NCBI GenBank assembly: GCA_964017065.1
Contig: OZ024783.1
Span: 2,581,772 to 2,645,771, forward strand
Length of the DNA stretch: 64,000 nt
Direction of reading: 5' to 3'
From: Haliclona indistincta
Lineage: Eukaryota; Porifera; Demospongiae; Haplosclerida; Chalinidae
In this document: positions 53,820 to 64,000 of the stretch, one piece after another
Position numbering within the stretch: position 1 is the first letter of the stretch
Layout of the letters: the number at the start of each line of letters is the position of its first letter
Notes under the pieces: model-generated
Seen by the model: only the letters and a program-made list of their open reading frames with translations
The model's database searches: none
What the model was told of the DNA's origin: nothing
Position numbers and translations under genes: made by a program

Positions 53820-55459
53820 GTCGCGCTAGCTTCTTACCATGTGTTAGTGGGCGTAACCAACCGCGCCTCCGGACTACAGAGCGGGAAATTTGAATTAGCT
53901 AGCAGCACTGTTGTCTTTCAGCTGTACTACATGTCCCACCGATCTCTGTCTTTCCATCATCTCTGTGCATTGCATGACTGCACTATATCAAGATAAAGTA
54001 CCACACAGATCTGAATCTGATCCCACTCTCCTCTTTGTCTGCAATGAGCAACTTGATCTCTGACTAGAAGAATTATTTTAATAACTTGAAACTGATATTC
54101 ACGATCATTTATACCCTATCATACCTATACTAACATACTTGTCAGGTTTTGCAATCCAATAAGCTTATCAACTGCAGCAACTACACTGTAAAAACATACA
54201 GAACAAGTTGAAGGTTGGTGAGACCAGCCATAAAGGGCTTAATTTCACATGTCTCACAAAGTAACATTATTAAGTTAATGGATTAGAATGAGAGAAAGTC
54301 ATTCTACTAGCTAGGATGAAATGTCATAAATTAGCAAGCTAGCTCAAGCTAAGAGCATGAACTCAAAGCTGTTGCAAGTCATGCATCATCTTCCAGTACT
54401 CCTCCTCCAGGCAGTATACTACCCATTATCACTATCTAATGTATTGCACGTGAGATAGAAACATGATTTGAAAAATTACACATATTCAAACTCTGCACAA
54501 AGTAGCTAACAATTACAAAATAGGAGTGACAAAAATATTAAGAAAACGATGCGTTCTACACATGTACATGAAAAAAGACAAAGTAGTTCAACAAATATTG
54601 AATAAAAAGACTGAAATCATAATGAACACACAAGTACATGTATAATAGAGAACAAAGTTGAGATCAATTTAATAACACAAGTTATAATGACAAGGTAGTG
54701 AAGAAAACTACATAAAGTTCAATATGTTCACAACTACACTAAGGTGTAATAATAGAAATAAAAAAAGAAGAAAATAATACAGGTAAATAAATGTACACAA
54801 CAAAAAAAACAAAGAAAAACAACAAAACACACTGAAGAGAAACAGAAATAGTCAGGCCACCAAACAGGCAGTTCCCAAAATGGAAGCAGCATTGCCTCTT
54901 TGAACTGCCACAGACAGACGCTGGAACAGGTACGAACGGCTGAGCGGGTCACCAGTTTGAAATGCGATCCTCTTGCCCAAATCCTTGATAAATTTTAGAG
55001 ACCTCTCACCAAAAGTACCCTCTCACCAAAAGTACATGTATTATCATTAATTACAAGGTTTTAACGGATTCTTATAGAATTATAAAGATAGAATTGTTCC
55101 AATTCAGTGTAGTACTGTTTCCAGGTAGTTACTGTAGTGCTGTGCTACTATAATTTATTGTACATGAGATAGAAACATGTTCATGTGCAAGAATACTATT
55201 CAAATCAAACAATAGAACACAGTTACATGACTGCACTAAACAGGAGTGACAAAAGAAAAACAGTATACACTGTAGTTGAGGTAAAAAATTCAAAACAATT
55301 ATTAATTAATAGTACAGTAATTCTTCTAGTGACATAATAATTTATTCGAAGCAACCAAAAGATGTTGTATAATAATGTAAAGTAAACTGCTACTACACAC
55401 TGAAAGAAGAAATCATATTGTGCACATATTCATCATCATTCAGTTCAAACGTCATAATA
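53820..55459. other. Duplicated spacer downstream of NLR copy 3
   Basis: Bases 53,820-54,660 match 421-1,290. Bases 55,300-55,440 match 44,410-44,530, so the 3' flanks of NLR copies 2 and 3 are homologous. The A-rich stretch 54,660-55,300 is unique here. No gene is supported. Confidence 0.6.
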
Positions 55460-57236
55460 TGGTTTTAACAGATCCTTATATTGTTCGTGGATGTGTGGTG
55501 GTAGCTTGTTATAGGTTGAACGATCAAGTTTGAATGTTACTACATGTTCGTTACTATCAGCAGCCTCGATCAGTTGGAGCAGGTTAGTAGAGTCAGTACA
55601 ATTTTGTATCGATCCAATATCTAGTACTTCTAGTGTGTGGTGTGACTGTACAATATTAGTGAGAACAGGTAGGTCATTGTTTATTGTGTGTTAATATAAA
55701 TATTTAAAGATTTTAGTTCACTCCCTGGTGCTATCAGGTGCTGAAAGATATCCAGATCATGATGATCAATGTTAAACTCCGATAAATGAAGTTCTTTAAG
55801 TCGGGAAAACACTCTTAATATAATAATTACAGAAAGGGATGATCCAGTTATGTTCAACGACAAAATTCTCCCTTTAGCAATAGATGAGGACCAAAGACCC
55901 TTCACCAGGCGATCAATATTTTTCTTTGACTCATTGGCCATTACAAGACCCCAACTTTCATCGAAATGACTGATGCAGTATCCTGTGGCATACCAGTCAA
56001 AACCAACTACTTGTTCAACATCTATTGTATCATCTTCATTACCATAGTCCACCTTCACATTATCCATTATGCTAGGACACTCATATGCACAATGGACCAA
56101 CTGTAGACGCTCAAAGACAAGCAGCTGTACCAACTCCTGGTACACAGAGTGACCGCTATGATAATCATCATGTCTGTACATTCCTGCCAGAAACCTCACA
56201 AAAACACTACCTTCATCTAGCCATTCTACCAGTTCAAAGCCACTAGGATTCACAACAGCAATATGGAGGGCAGTCAAGTATTCTTGAAGAGAGAGATGGA
56301 GGAAGGAGTAGGAGCACCCAGGACCTGTACACACATTCACACTTGTTGTCTTTTTCATTGTTCCAAGATGCTCAAAGTCCTCACCAAAGTCAGTAAAGAC
56401 ATACCTTTTCTTACACAAACTTTCGTAGGCCACCTTGGCTAGCTGAAGAAGCTGCTGAGCCACTACAGGAGGAAGCTTGCTAATGTCCTCTGTGCGCTGG
56501 AGGGAAGGAGGCATGCAATACTCACTAGGAACCTGACATGTGGACACGAGGTGCCTGCGAATGAGACCACAAGTGAGAGCGTCAAAGAGCTGTGTCATAG
56601 TTGTAGGGAAGGGCATATCTGTGTCATAGCTGTCCTGGTATATCAGGGCTACAAAGACGGCATTGAGAGGGATATACATCATACCATATATGGGAGGATT
56701 ACTGGTGATGTAAGACAAGAACCCTGCCAGGATATCCCCACTAAACACGCTCTCGGCAAACCGCTTGATATCCTCTCTAGTGAAGCCTATCACCTCAAGG
56801 TGCCTGTCTATGTTATGCTGGCAGAGTCTCCAGAACTCAGCGCTTACTAAAGGTCGACTGGTGACAATAATCGTAGCCTCTGGTATGAGCCTACCTTTGA
56901 CTAGATCTATGTAGACTGAGCCCTCTTGTCGCTGCTCACGAGGAAGCTCATCAAACCCATCGCACACAATAAGCACTCGATTCCCTCTACCTATTGCAGC
57001 CAAGAGCTCCTTCATGTTAGTGGTAGCATCACATGGCAGAAGGTCCTCAAGGCAGTGTGCCTCTTGAGCCTTCTTCTCCCTCAAGCGAACTAGTACCACT
57101 AACTCGTACTGCTTCACACTCTCTAACTCCTCCCACTTGTGACACACCTCCCATGCTAGTGTGCTCTTGCCGATACCTGGTGCACCCTCCACCAGGACAC
57201 AACGTACTGGTCTACCATCCTCTCTGGGCTTTAGTA

Positions 57237-58951
57237 CCGTAAATCCTTAAAAAGAAGCCGGGGGCGTCCTTTTCTTAAGCAAGGGTTTGAGGGAGGCGTC
57301 TAAATAAGACCGGCGTTTATTTAAGACCGGCGTTTATTGGGGCGAGCCTGAGCGAGCCCCATATGGGATCGAAAAGCGTCCCCCGCGAACTATCTATCTA
57401 TCTATGTATGCGTACGTCTTTCCGTAAATGCCCTCACGCTCTAATTCACCGAACGGTTCAATTTTGCCGCGTGTGTATTACGTCATATCATACTAAGACG
57501 ATGGATCCTGATACAGCGCTTTGAATAGATCTTGCAACACCACTGTCAAAGCGGAAGTAATACGTTGACCAATCAAACACGGCTGGTCACGTGTGGGCCT
57601 GCATCAGAGAATTGAAGCGCGTGATTGATTGGTCAACGTAAGAAAACGTGTTACTTCCGCTTGACTGTGGTGTTGCAAGATCTATTCAAAGCGCTGTACT
57701 ACTATTCCAGTGCGTGATTATTCTTCAAAGAAAGAAGAACAACTTCTAAGGAGAAGAGTGCGTGAAAGAGCTCGCCGAGCTGCTGAAACTGCAGAGGAAA
57801 AAGAGCAGAGACTGAGCAAGCGAAGAGCTCGTGATAAGGCGCGACGTGCTGCCCAGCGTGATGAACAGCATGCTGAACAAAGAAAAACAATGCTACAGCA
57901 GTTGAGACGCCAACAGCAAGAACGACGTGATGCTGAGAGTAGTAAACAGAGAGAAGACAGGCTGCAGCACATGAGAGACCAAGAACACGAGCGACGTGAT
58001 GCTGAGAATAGTGAACAAAGAGAAAACAGGCTGCAGCACATGAGAGACCAAGATCACCAGCGACGTGATGTTGAAAGTAGTGAACAAAGAGAAAACAGGC
58101 TGCAGCACATGAGAGACCAAGAACACCAGCGACGTGATGTTGAAAGTAGTGAACAAAGAGAAAACAGGCTACAGCACATGAGAGACCAAGAAAATGAGCG
58201 ACGTGATGCTGAGGATCTAGCACAGAGAGATAGTCGACTACAGCGTTTGCGAGAGAGTCGACAAAGACAACCTGATCATCCACAAATTGCTCTTTTTGAT
58301 CAGCCAGCTGTTAGAGCCAAGATGCTCAATTTTCACATGTCTATTAGCACTATAGAGGTGCCTTTGTCCCATTATCATCATCATTATACAATCGCTATAT
58401 CAACTATCTTGAACTATAATCATCATTCATATTGCTATCCATTCTATTATTCCAACCAACTATCCGATTTTGTGATTTTTACTATTACATGTACGTACAG
58501 TTCGCTCAGGCTCGCCCCACATTGTCTTTACAATCATCTAGTTTATATAATAGCGATCGTACGGTATGTAGCCACACCCTGCACCCACGTCAGCATTGTC
58601 ACGATCACGAGTCTCTTTCTCCAGTGTTATCAGAGGCCATCACGTTTATAAGACGATCTGGACTCCCCACCTTGGTGAAGAACTTGTGCTAGCTACTGAG
58701 AACTTTAAACTGATGAGAAGCGGCCCGCTTGCTACTTGTCTCCGCAGCAGCAACAGCTTTCAGTTTAAATGCCACGTCGTAGCTTCTACGTGCAGCCATG
58801 GCCATGTGCTTGGGCGTTGTCCTGCACACGTGCGAACCACGCCCAGGCGTCAATTTAAGACCGGCGTCTATTGCACTATTGAGAGTTTTACCCCGGCGTC
58901 AATTTAAGACCGGCGTCTATTTGAGGGGGGCTTCTATTTAAGGATTTACGG
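57237..58951. mobile_element. TA-flanked element with nested insert, inside the NACHT exon
   Basis: Ends CCGTAAATCCTTAAAAAGAA and (complement) CCGTAAATCCTTAAATAGAA, flanked by TA. The uninterrupted site is preserved in NLR copies 1 and 2 (tttagtatatgatc). Subterminal repeats of the type CGGCGTTTATTTAAGACCGG occur at both sides. An inner element is bounded by GGGGCGAGCCTGAGCGA (57,338) and its complement (ending 58,518). It contains a foldback of about 70 bp (57,515-57,690) and the repeat ORF. The right shoulder encodes RGHHVYKTIWTPHLGEE, like the element at 26,897-27,350. Confidence 0.8.
57710..58330 (+). CDS. Arg/Glu/Gln-rich repeat ORF carried by the inner element
   Basis: The frame begins RVRERARRAAETAEEKEQRL and continues as about five 23-residue repeats of the form RRDAESSEQRENRLQHMRDQ, ending near FDQPAVRAKMLNF. 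It is strongly charged and predicted helical. Similar arginine-rich repeats ending QRE.RL occur at the N-termini of some transposon helicase proteins (Helitron type), but no helicase or nuclease motif follows here. The first in-frame ATG is inside (57,890). I cannot say whether it is expressed. Confidence 0.5.
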
Positions 58952-59233
58952 TATATGATCAAGTGCTATCGGAGCTTTCTCATGCAAGATCTCTTCCGTT
59001 AAACCGTGGAGACTTTTTCTAGTAAACTCATCTGCTTGCTTCCTGGTGATACCCTTCTTGCTGATGACAGCTAGTTCAATGTAGTGTTTGCTGGCAGTAG
59101 TGAGTAGCTTATCATCATCAGGGAGTGGCTGTCGGTAACAGTCCTTTAGGAACTGGTTGTACTGCTTCCTGGTGATAGCTGAGGAGAGGAAACACATCAT
59201 CCACTGGTCATTAGTGACTGAGTATGTCATTAT

Positions 59234-59955
59234 GCCTCGGTGGGCGGAGCCACGAGGCATACTGTAATCGCGTTGTCTGTCTGTCTGTTACATCATTTTT
59301 GCGGCGCACGCTGAAAGGTAAGCTCTGAAACTTACAATGCAGGTAGAAATCGATATTATCTCGGATGTGAACTAGCGAAATTTCGATACAAAGCTTTGTT
59401 CTAGAGTTATGGCGTGATTTGCTTACTTAGTTTGCCGTTTCTGGCGATCTGGACTTCTCCGAAGGCAAGGCTGTCCACAGTTGACTGCCTAGAACCTGAT
59501 AGGTTAGAATTTTACTACAGGATAGCAGCGCAGGTCCAGAGAAATTGTGTAAGCAAGCTATGGAAGCTACTCGCTCGTGGTCTGTGCCAAACACTGTAGA
59601 CACGCCTAGTTAAATTGTGGTCAGCACTGATTGGCTTCTGATTGCATAACTAAAGCACTACTGTACAGAAATCCTGTATACATGCATCTGCAGTTGCTGT
59701 GTTTGTAGAATGGTGGATAGTTGTGTTTGTTGATATTTGTAGCAGTATTCTCACAGCAATGAGTGCAGTAGTCTTGTTGCAGTATACTTTAACTTGTTTC
59801 TACTGCAGCTTACATTGCATGCTTTCATGACACTGTTTTGATCCTTCCGTGGATCTACTGCATGCATATATACGTGCTGTCATAATTATGCATCTGCTAA
59901 TTGAATGCCATACATGCTACATGTACTGCACCGAGGCATCTGCACCTTTGGTGCT
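59234..59955 (+). mobile_element. F4 element inside the NLR copy 3 exon
   Basis: Starts GCCTCGGTGGGCGGAGCCAC (hairpin) and ends CACCGAGGCATCTGCACC then TTTGGTGCT, flanked by TCATTAT at 59,227-59,233 and 59,956-59,962 (7-bp target duplication). NLR copies 1 and 2 keep the empty site (gtcattatacctg). This is the cleanest single F4 copy in the window, 722 bp, non-coding. Confidence 0.85.
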
Positions 59956-60622
59956 TCATTATACCTGTTGTGCTTGAATGAGATGAAGAGGTGATGGAGG
60001 ATGGTATTATACTATCATTGGTCTGTTGTGCTGTAAGACATTGTCACATGTTATTCCACCATACACACATTCTCTAGTATACTCACCAGCTGATGTGTTT
60101 GGTGGTAGGGACGACACCAGTTGAGGAGTGTGCAGTGACTTGAGTTGAGCTACATCAGAACACCATGCACTGGTCAGTGGATGTACTCAGACACACAGTC
60201 ATTATCATACTCACCACATGTGGACCTCAGCTTGCCACAGAGGTGCTGCATTGAACTGTCCTTCTCTAGTGCTTCCATAAAATTGTGGTAGTTGCTGGGG
60301 TCTAGTCGGATTGTTGTTTCTGTTGCAACTAGTAGCTCTGTCACTTTCTGTTCTCTCAGTGTTAGCTCATTAATCTTGTCTCTTGTGTGACGTGACAGTA
60401 GACCAGCAGAGTACAGTCTCGCTGCCAGTGGGGCGGGGCTCCTGATGTTTTCTAACAGGTCAGCATAATGCCCCTGGAACGAGCGGTACTCAGCGCTCTC
60501 GGTCTCCTGAACAGCAGACGAAGGTTACAGACAAGTATTAATTATTATACTACATACAACAATACAGCTATGGACTGATTCAGCTAAAGAAACAGTCTTA
60601 CCTGATCTGCACAAGACGCCAT

Positions 60623-61011
60623 AACTGTCAACAAAACGAGCCACACCTTTCAACGAGCAATGAATCTGATTATCTAGTGCATTTGACCTGTTGATAGAAT
60701 TTCACACAATATGTGATAGTACAGAATATTTTACTCAATACCAAACAGTGCATTGGTGTTAGTGTCTATTGTGAGAATGCATAATATAGTGGGTTTTGGA
60801 AGCCTTGCTGTGTAGCTGCATTGCCATGGCGATGAGTTGGTTCCCCTTGTCACTAGCTGGCTTACCTTGCAGAAGGCATGGCATCTAAACAATGACATGA
60901 CAGCATCATAGTATGCAGCCAATGAATAATACTACACCAAATGTAAACAATTGGTAATGTTTTAGATTTCATTTTAAAATAATAACCACAAAATGAAGTA
61001 TTATTAATATT
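60623..61011. other. Spacer between NLR copy 3 and BRWD copy 3
   Basis: This corresponds to 4,219-4,749 without the Harbinger-like MITE. It is presumed to hold the NLR promoter and BRWD 3' flank. No motif is assigned. Confidence 0.45.
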
Positions 61012-62905
61012 TGATGGTTGGTTTGACTGTTCTACCAGTTCGTGTAGTGACAATGTGTGATACTCGTGGAATAACCTCATCTTCTTCATCCTCTAACTAA
61101 TCATCTTCCTCATCATCTGACATGCTCAATCGTCTGAGTCTCTTTGACGCTGACCTAGTCACTACCCTGCCCCGCCCCCTTCCTGATCATCATATCGTCT
61201 CTTCTGCTGTGATCTACTCCTAGTGGTCACACGTCTTCTGACCACGCCCACCTCCTCCTCCTCAATGGACAGTTCGTCTCTGCTCTCAGATTCATCGTTC
61301 GAGGAGAGTTCTTCAGTCGAGGTTGATAGTCCGTTCATTATCAAACTGCTCATTATGTCTGCAGTGCTGCGAGAAGATGATCTTAGTCTAGATGGGATCT
61401 GTGGAGTGGATTCCGCTAGAATACCGAGGGTTCGAATTCGTCTGGTGCCATAGACTGGTCTGCTGTCCTCAGATTGACATGATTTCAGGAACTCCAGTAC
61501 CTTGATCTCGAACAACGCTTGAAGAGACTTAGCCATCTTGTAGACCTGTGAGGAGGAAACACCAAATTATACATGTAAGTTAACGATTATTAGTATGTAA
61601 AATTTTATCACACATTGTGCAAGTGCAATTGGTTCTAATTTCTGTGGGCATTTTCTAAAGTACTATACTGAGATATGCAAGAGTATACTGGGATGTACAA
61701 GAGTATACTGAGACATGAAATAGTATACTGGAATATAAAAGAGTATACTGAGATGATGTGCAATAGTACACTGGGATGTACAAGAGAATACAGGGATGTA
61801 CAAGAGAATACAGGGATGTACAAGGGTATACTGGGATGTGCAAGAGTATACTGAGATACATGTGAAAGAGTATACTGAGATGTGCAACAGTATACTGAGA
61901 TGTGCAACAGTATACTGAGATGTGCAATAGTACACTGGGATGTACAAGAGAATAACAGGATGTACAAGAGAATACAGGGATGTACAAGAGTATGCAAACC
62001 TGCGATTTGTGTTGATTGTACTCTTTAGCGTTAGTAAAGATCAGTCTAACATCATCAATGAGCTCTCTTGGCACTCGATAGTGACCCTCAGAGAGCTTCT
62101 GACGAACTAGACTAAGATCCATCGGACAACAAACAACCAATGGATAGTCCTGAGAGAGAGAAAGTGAAAGAGAGGGAGGGAGAGAGAGAGAGAATTCGAA
62201 AGTGAGTGGCTGAGTGATGACTCTATTTACTCACTGGACATGTTTCTGTGTCCACTGGTTTCAGGAAAGGAGGTGAGTTTTCGTTTTGACAGAGATTGTC
62301 CAACAACTGCACAGCAGCATCAAACCAGAGCTGAGGAGGATAGAGAGAGAGGTGCCAGTGAGTGAGGGAGTGAGTGAGAGAGTGAGTGAGTGAGTGAGTT
62401 ACTAACCAGTTGGTCTCTGTTGTTCACAAGCTCATCTTGCTCGACCTCCATCTTCTCCTCTTCTGCTTCTTCCCTACGATCCATCAGATTTTGTAGTCGC
62501 TGCAGAACCAAACTCACTCATTACCTTACACATGAGGCATGAAGTTATCAACCTTTGATTTTCTCTTCACGGGTGAGGATGGTGCTATCTTTGTCTCAGT
62601 TGGAGCAGTGAACAGTTCCTCTGCTTCAACCAGTTCGACCTCCGGAGCAATGACCTCTGTGGGAAGGTCATCATCGGCTACAGAAAGGTCAGGACGATAA
62701 CACTCCATTATATTGTTACACGAAGGAGTCCTGTAAGAACAAAAATTGGTAAAATTTTAAACAGGATATCAATTTTGATGGGCGACCTGATAAATTTTAG
62801 CAATTTTTGTACAATAATTTTTCCATGCTTGACAATGAGACTAGTTTCTTCGTTGTAAGACAGTGCATTACAAGCCAACAACACAACCTCCCAGATGAGA
62901 GCTAT
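61012..62905 (-). pseudogene. BRWD/PHIP-like copy 3, C-terminal exons only, decayed
   Basis: Exons matching copy 1: about 61,012-61,545 (tail), 62,000-62,149 and about 62,235-62,330 (bromodomain 2), about 62,405-62,500, about 62,530-62,716 and about 62,780-62,905 (second half of bromodomain 1). In the tail, a 7-base deletion near 61,170 shifts frame, and an extra in-frame stop would arise near 61,098 (taactaatc for taactcatc). Exons upstream of 62,905 are lost where a GA microsatellite meets an F1 element. Confidence 0.82.
61660..61995. repeat. Intronic minisatellite of BRWD copy 3
   Basis: About seventeen 20-base units of the GTATACTGAGATGTGCAACA type, in the same intron as 5,408-5,660 but longer and with higher-order variants (acagggatgtacaagagaat repeats). 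Confidence 0.9.
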
Positions 62906-62913
62906 CTTCCGTC

Positions 62914-62916
<3 letters not shown>

Positions 62917-63000
<84 letters not shown>

Positions 63001-63075
63001 AGGAGAAGGAAAAGGAGAAGGAGAAGGAGAAGGAGAAGAAGAAGAAGAAGAAGAAGAAGAAGAAGAAGAAAGAAG
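62917..63075. repeat. Joined (GA)n and (GAA)/(GGAGAA)n microsatellites
   Basis: Pure (GA)n from 62,917 to about 62,998 passes directly into GAAGGAGAAGG and (GAA)n to about 63,070. The GA part belongs to a BRWD intron and the GAA part to F1. The long ER/K/E ORFs are repeat artefacts. Confidence 0.9.
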
Positions 63076-63467
63076 ATGAACAAACGGGTGACCACGTGAA
63101 CTCTGGTTTACCACCTTAGACCTGGTTTCTTTTACTTCTGAAGGTCTCTTTGTAATCGCACAAATCGTGCAAAGAGCTTCAGAACGTTAGATTAGCTTGA
63201 CGCCCGTACGGCGAAGATATGGCAGTGCCGTACTTACGGTGCCTCCATGCGAGACGCCATCTTCATGCCCATAGCAACTGGCCTTATAGCCTGTATTAGT
63301 AGACTTATTGCAAGCGCTTGCCTCTTAGGATAACCCCTAGGTAGTTAAAATACCCCTGATGTCGTCAACAGCCAAGATATACGTGAATTATTGCGTTTAG
63401 CCTAAGTGTAGCCGCCATCTTGTTTTCCGCTCAACCCTAAATATGCCACGTCTACCGCGTGGCATAA
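63000..63467 (-). mobile_element. Composite foldback element, family F1, copy 2, truncated
   Basis: Read on the minus strand from 63,467: hairpin ATGCCACG...CGTGGCAT, TTTAGGGTTGAGCGG, AACAAGATGGCGGCTACACT, then the same body as 11,830-12,150 to the triplet tract. The CCTAGCGCC segment and foldback tail are missing; the element ends inside its own microsatellite. Confidence 0.78.
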
Positions 63468-64000
63468 TATTCACTTTTTTCTTTCAGCTGTACTGAATGT
63501 CCCACCATAGATAATACAGTACACAGTGGATATGCAACGAGCCCGTATACGCCGATTTGGAGTGATGCAGTGTGTGCAACGGGTGTAACGGACGTGTCCG
63601 AGGATTATAAATGGCTGCTCGCCTTACAGTGCACAAAAACAGCTGAAAACATTGCAGGAAATATGTAGACAACGACGAAAGCAACTTCAACCATTGGTTT
63701 ATCTTGTAATAGAACCATTCCGTTCACTTCTAACACTGGAAGCAACGTATCTATGTGAAAAATCATACTTTTCAAGCTCCATAGCTCGACTAGTGTGATG
63801 TGCTAAAGACAAGATACTGAACGTTGTGACCGTTTTGTGCATACAACCTTAGTTTCTCACAGTAGGATGAAGACAGTAGCATTCAGTAGTGCTGTTCATG
63901 GAGTTCTAAAGCCGTCAGTGTGGTAGATAATCTAACACAAACAAACTGCTACTCGAAGGAAAATTTGCTGCTTGGCAGCGTCTCAGCAGTTGTGCACAGA
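63468..64000. other. Right-end spacer
   Basis: The first bases (ttctttcagctgtactg, atgtcccacc) resemble the upstream region of the Death/2A relics (11,305-11,330 and 53,915-53,940), so another relic may border here. The rest has no supported gene. Confidence 0.4.

Larger units (their letters stand above)
55460..60622 (-). pseudogene. NLR copy 3: CARD-like - NACHT - LRR, split by two transposons
   Basis: Exons: 60,602-60,622 (MASCADQ), 60,215-60,506 (CARD-like), 60,087-60,149 (linker, four residues longer than in copy 1), then the NACHT/LRR exon in three pieces: about 59,956-60,030, 58,952-59,233 and 55,460-57,236. The gaps are F4 (59,234-59,955) and a TA element (57,237-58,951). Walker A and B match copies 1 and 2. 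In the LRRs the frame ends at SLNIYINTQ-stop (55,681), followed by the final repeats in another frame; about 200 bp are deleted there compared with copy 2. Three independent lesions make a full receptor impossible. Confidence 0.88.

Noticed and set aside
62807..63119. ORFs rich in RE, EK and SL repeats
   Set aside because: Translations of GA and GAA microsatellites.

Overview
The window is eukaryotic, intron-rich and crowded with transposons. It most likely comes from a demosponge, and the gene families fit Amphimedon queenslandica. I infer this from CARD-like/NACHT/LRR receptors (NLRs), Death-domain and ZU5-Death proteins of a type I associate with sponge genomes, multi-SRCR genes, short GT-AG introns and dense foldback/MITE elements. 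No database search was possible. Every recognisable cellular gene lies on the minus strand.

Layout. (1) 1-11,350: end of a Death-domain/2A gene relic, NLR copy 1 (1,294-4,218), then a BRWD/PHIP-like gene missing its 5' part (4,750-10,879) that is fused at about 10,880 to another Death/2A relic. (2) 11,758-13,000: a foldback element. (3) 13,227-26,171: one Death-ZU5-ZU5-Death gene. Its ZU5 exon block is tandemly duplicated in frame, and its 8.5-kb intron is filled with nested transposons, an NLR fragment and a tRNA-derived SINE. (4) 26,380-32,330: transposons and inverted repeats. (5) 32,710-33,463: a two-exon gene encoding a hydrophobic N-terminal module, a 2A-like ribosome-skipping peptide (DVETNPGP) and a Death domain. 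(6) 33,763-34,308: a lone last exon of BRWD. (7) 34,345-38,647: a secreted five-domain SRCR gene, broken by a 1.2-kb element inside an exon and by a nonsense codon. (8) 38,850-44,410: two head-to-head copies of a large foldback element, one carrying a roughly 614-bp (GAA)n tract. (9) 44,545-46,971: NLR copy 2, open for 808 residues but without its CARD exons. (10) 46,985-53,819: nested elements, a second Death-domain type, a second intact 2A motif (DIETNPGP), scrambled BRWD exons and a Death gene with a decayed 2A. (11) 55,460-60,622: NLR copy 3, a pseudogene split by two transposons. (12) 61,012-62,905: BRWD copy 3 (decayed), followed by a truncated foldback element.

Biology. The locus looks like a birth-and-death cluster of innate immune receptors: NLRs, Death adaptors, ZU5-Death and SRCR. 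It was amplified by segmental duplication of a unit ordered BRWD - NLR - 2A/Death on the minus strand, then broken up by mobile elements. Two observations stand out. One is the series of intact and decayed 2A signals placed directly before Death domains. The other is a set of otherwise unrelated composite elements sharing one architecture: a family-specific terminal hairpin, a TAGGG(T/A)TG box, an AAGATGGCGGCTAC-type box, a purine/pyrimidine triplet tract and a foldback tail with TAGGG motifs. Exon limits are read by eye from splice sites, reading phase and comparison between copies.
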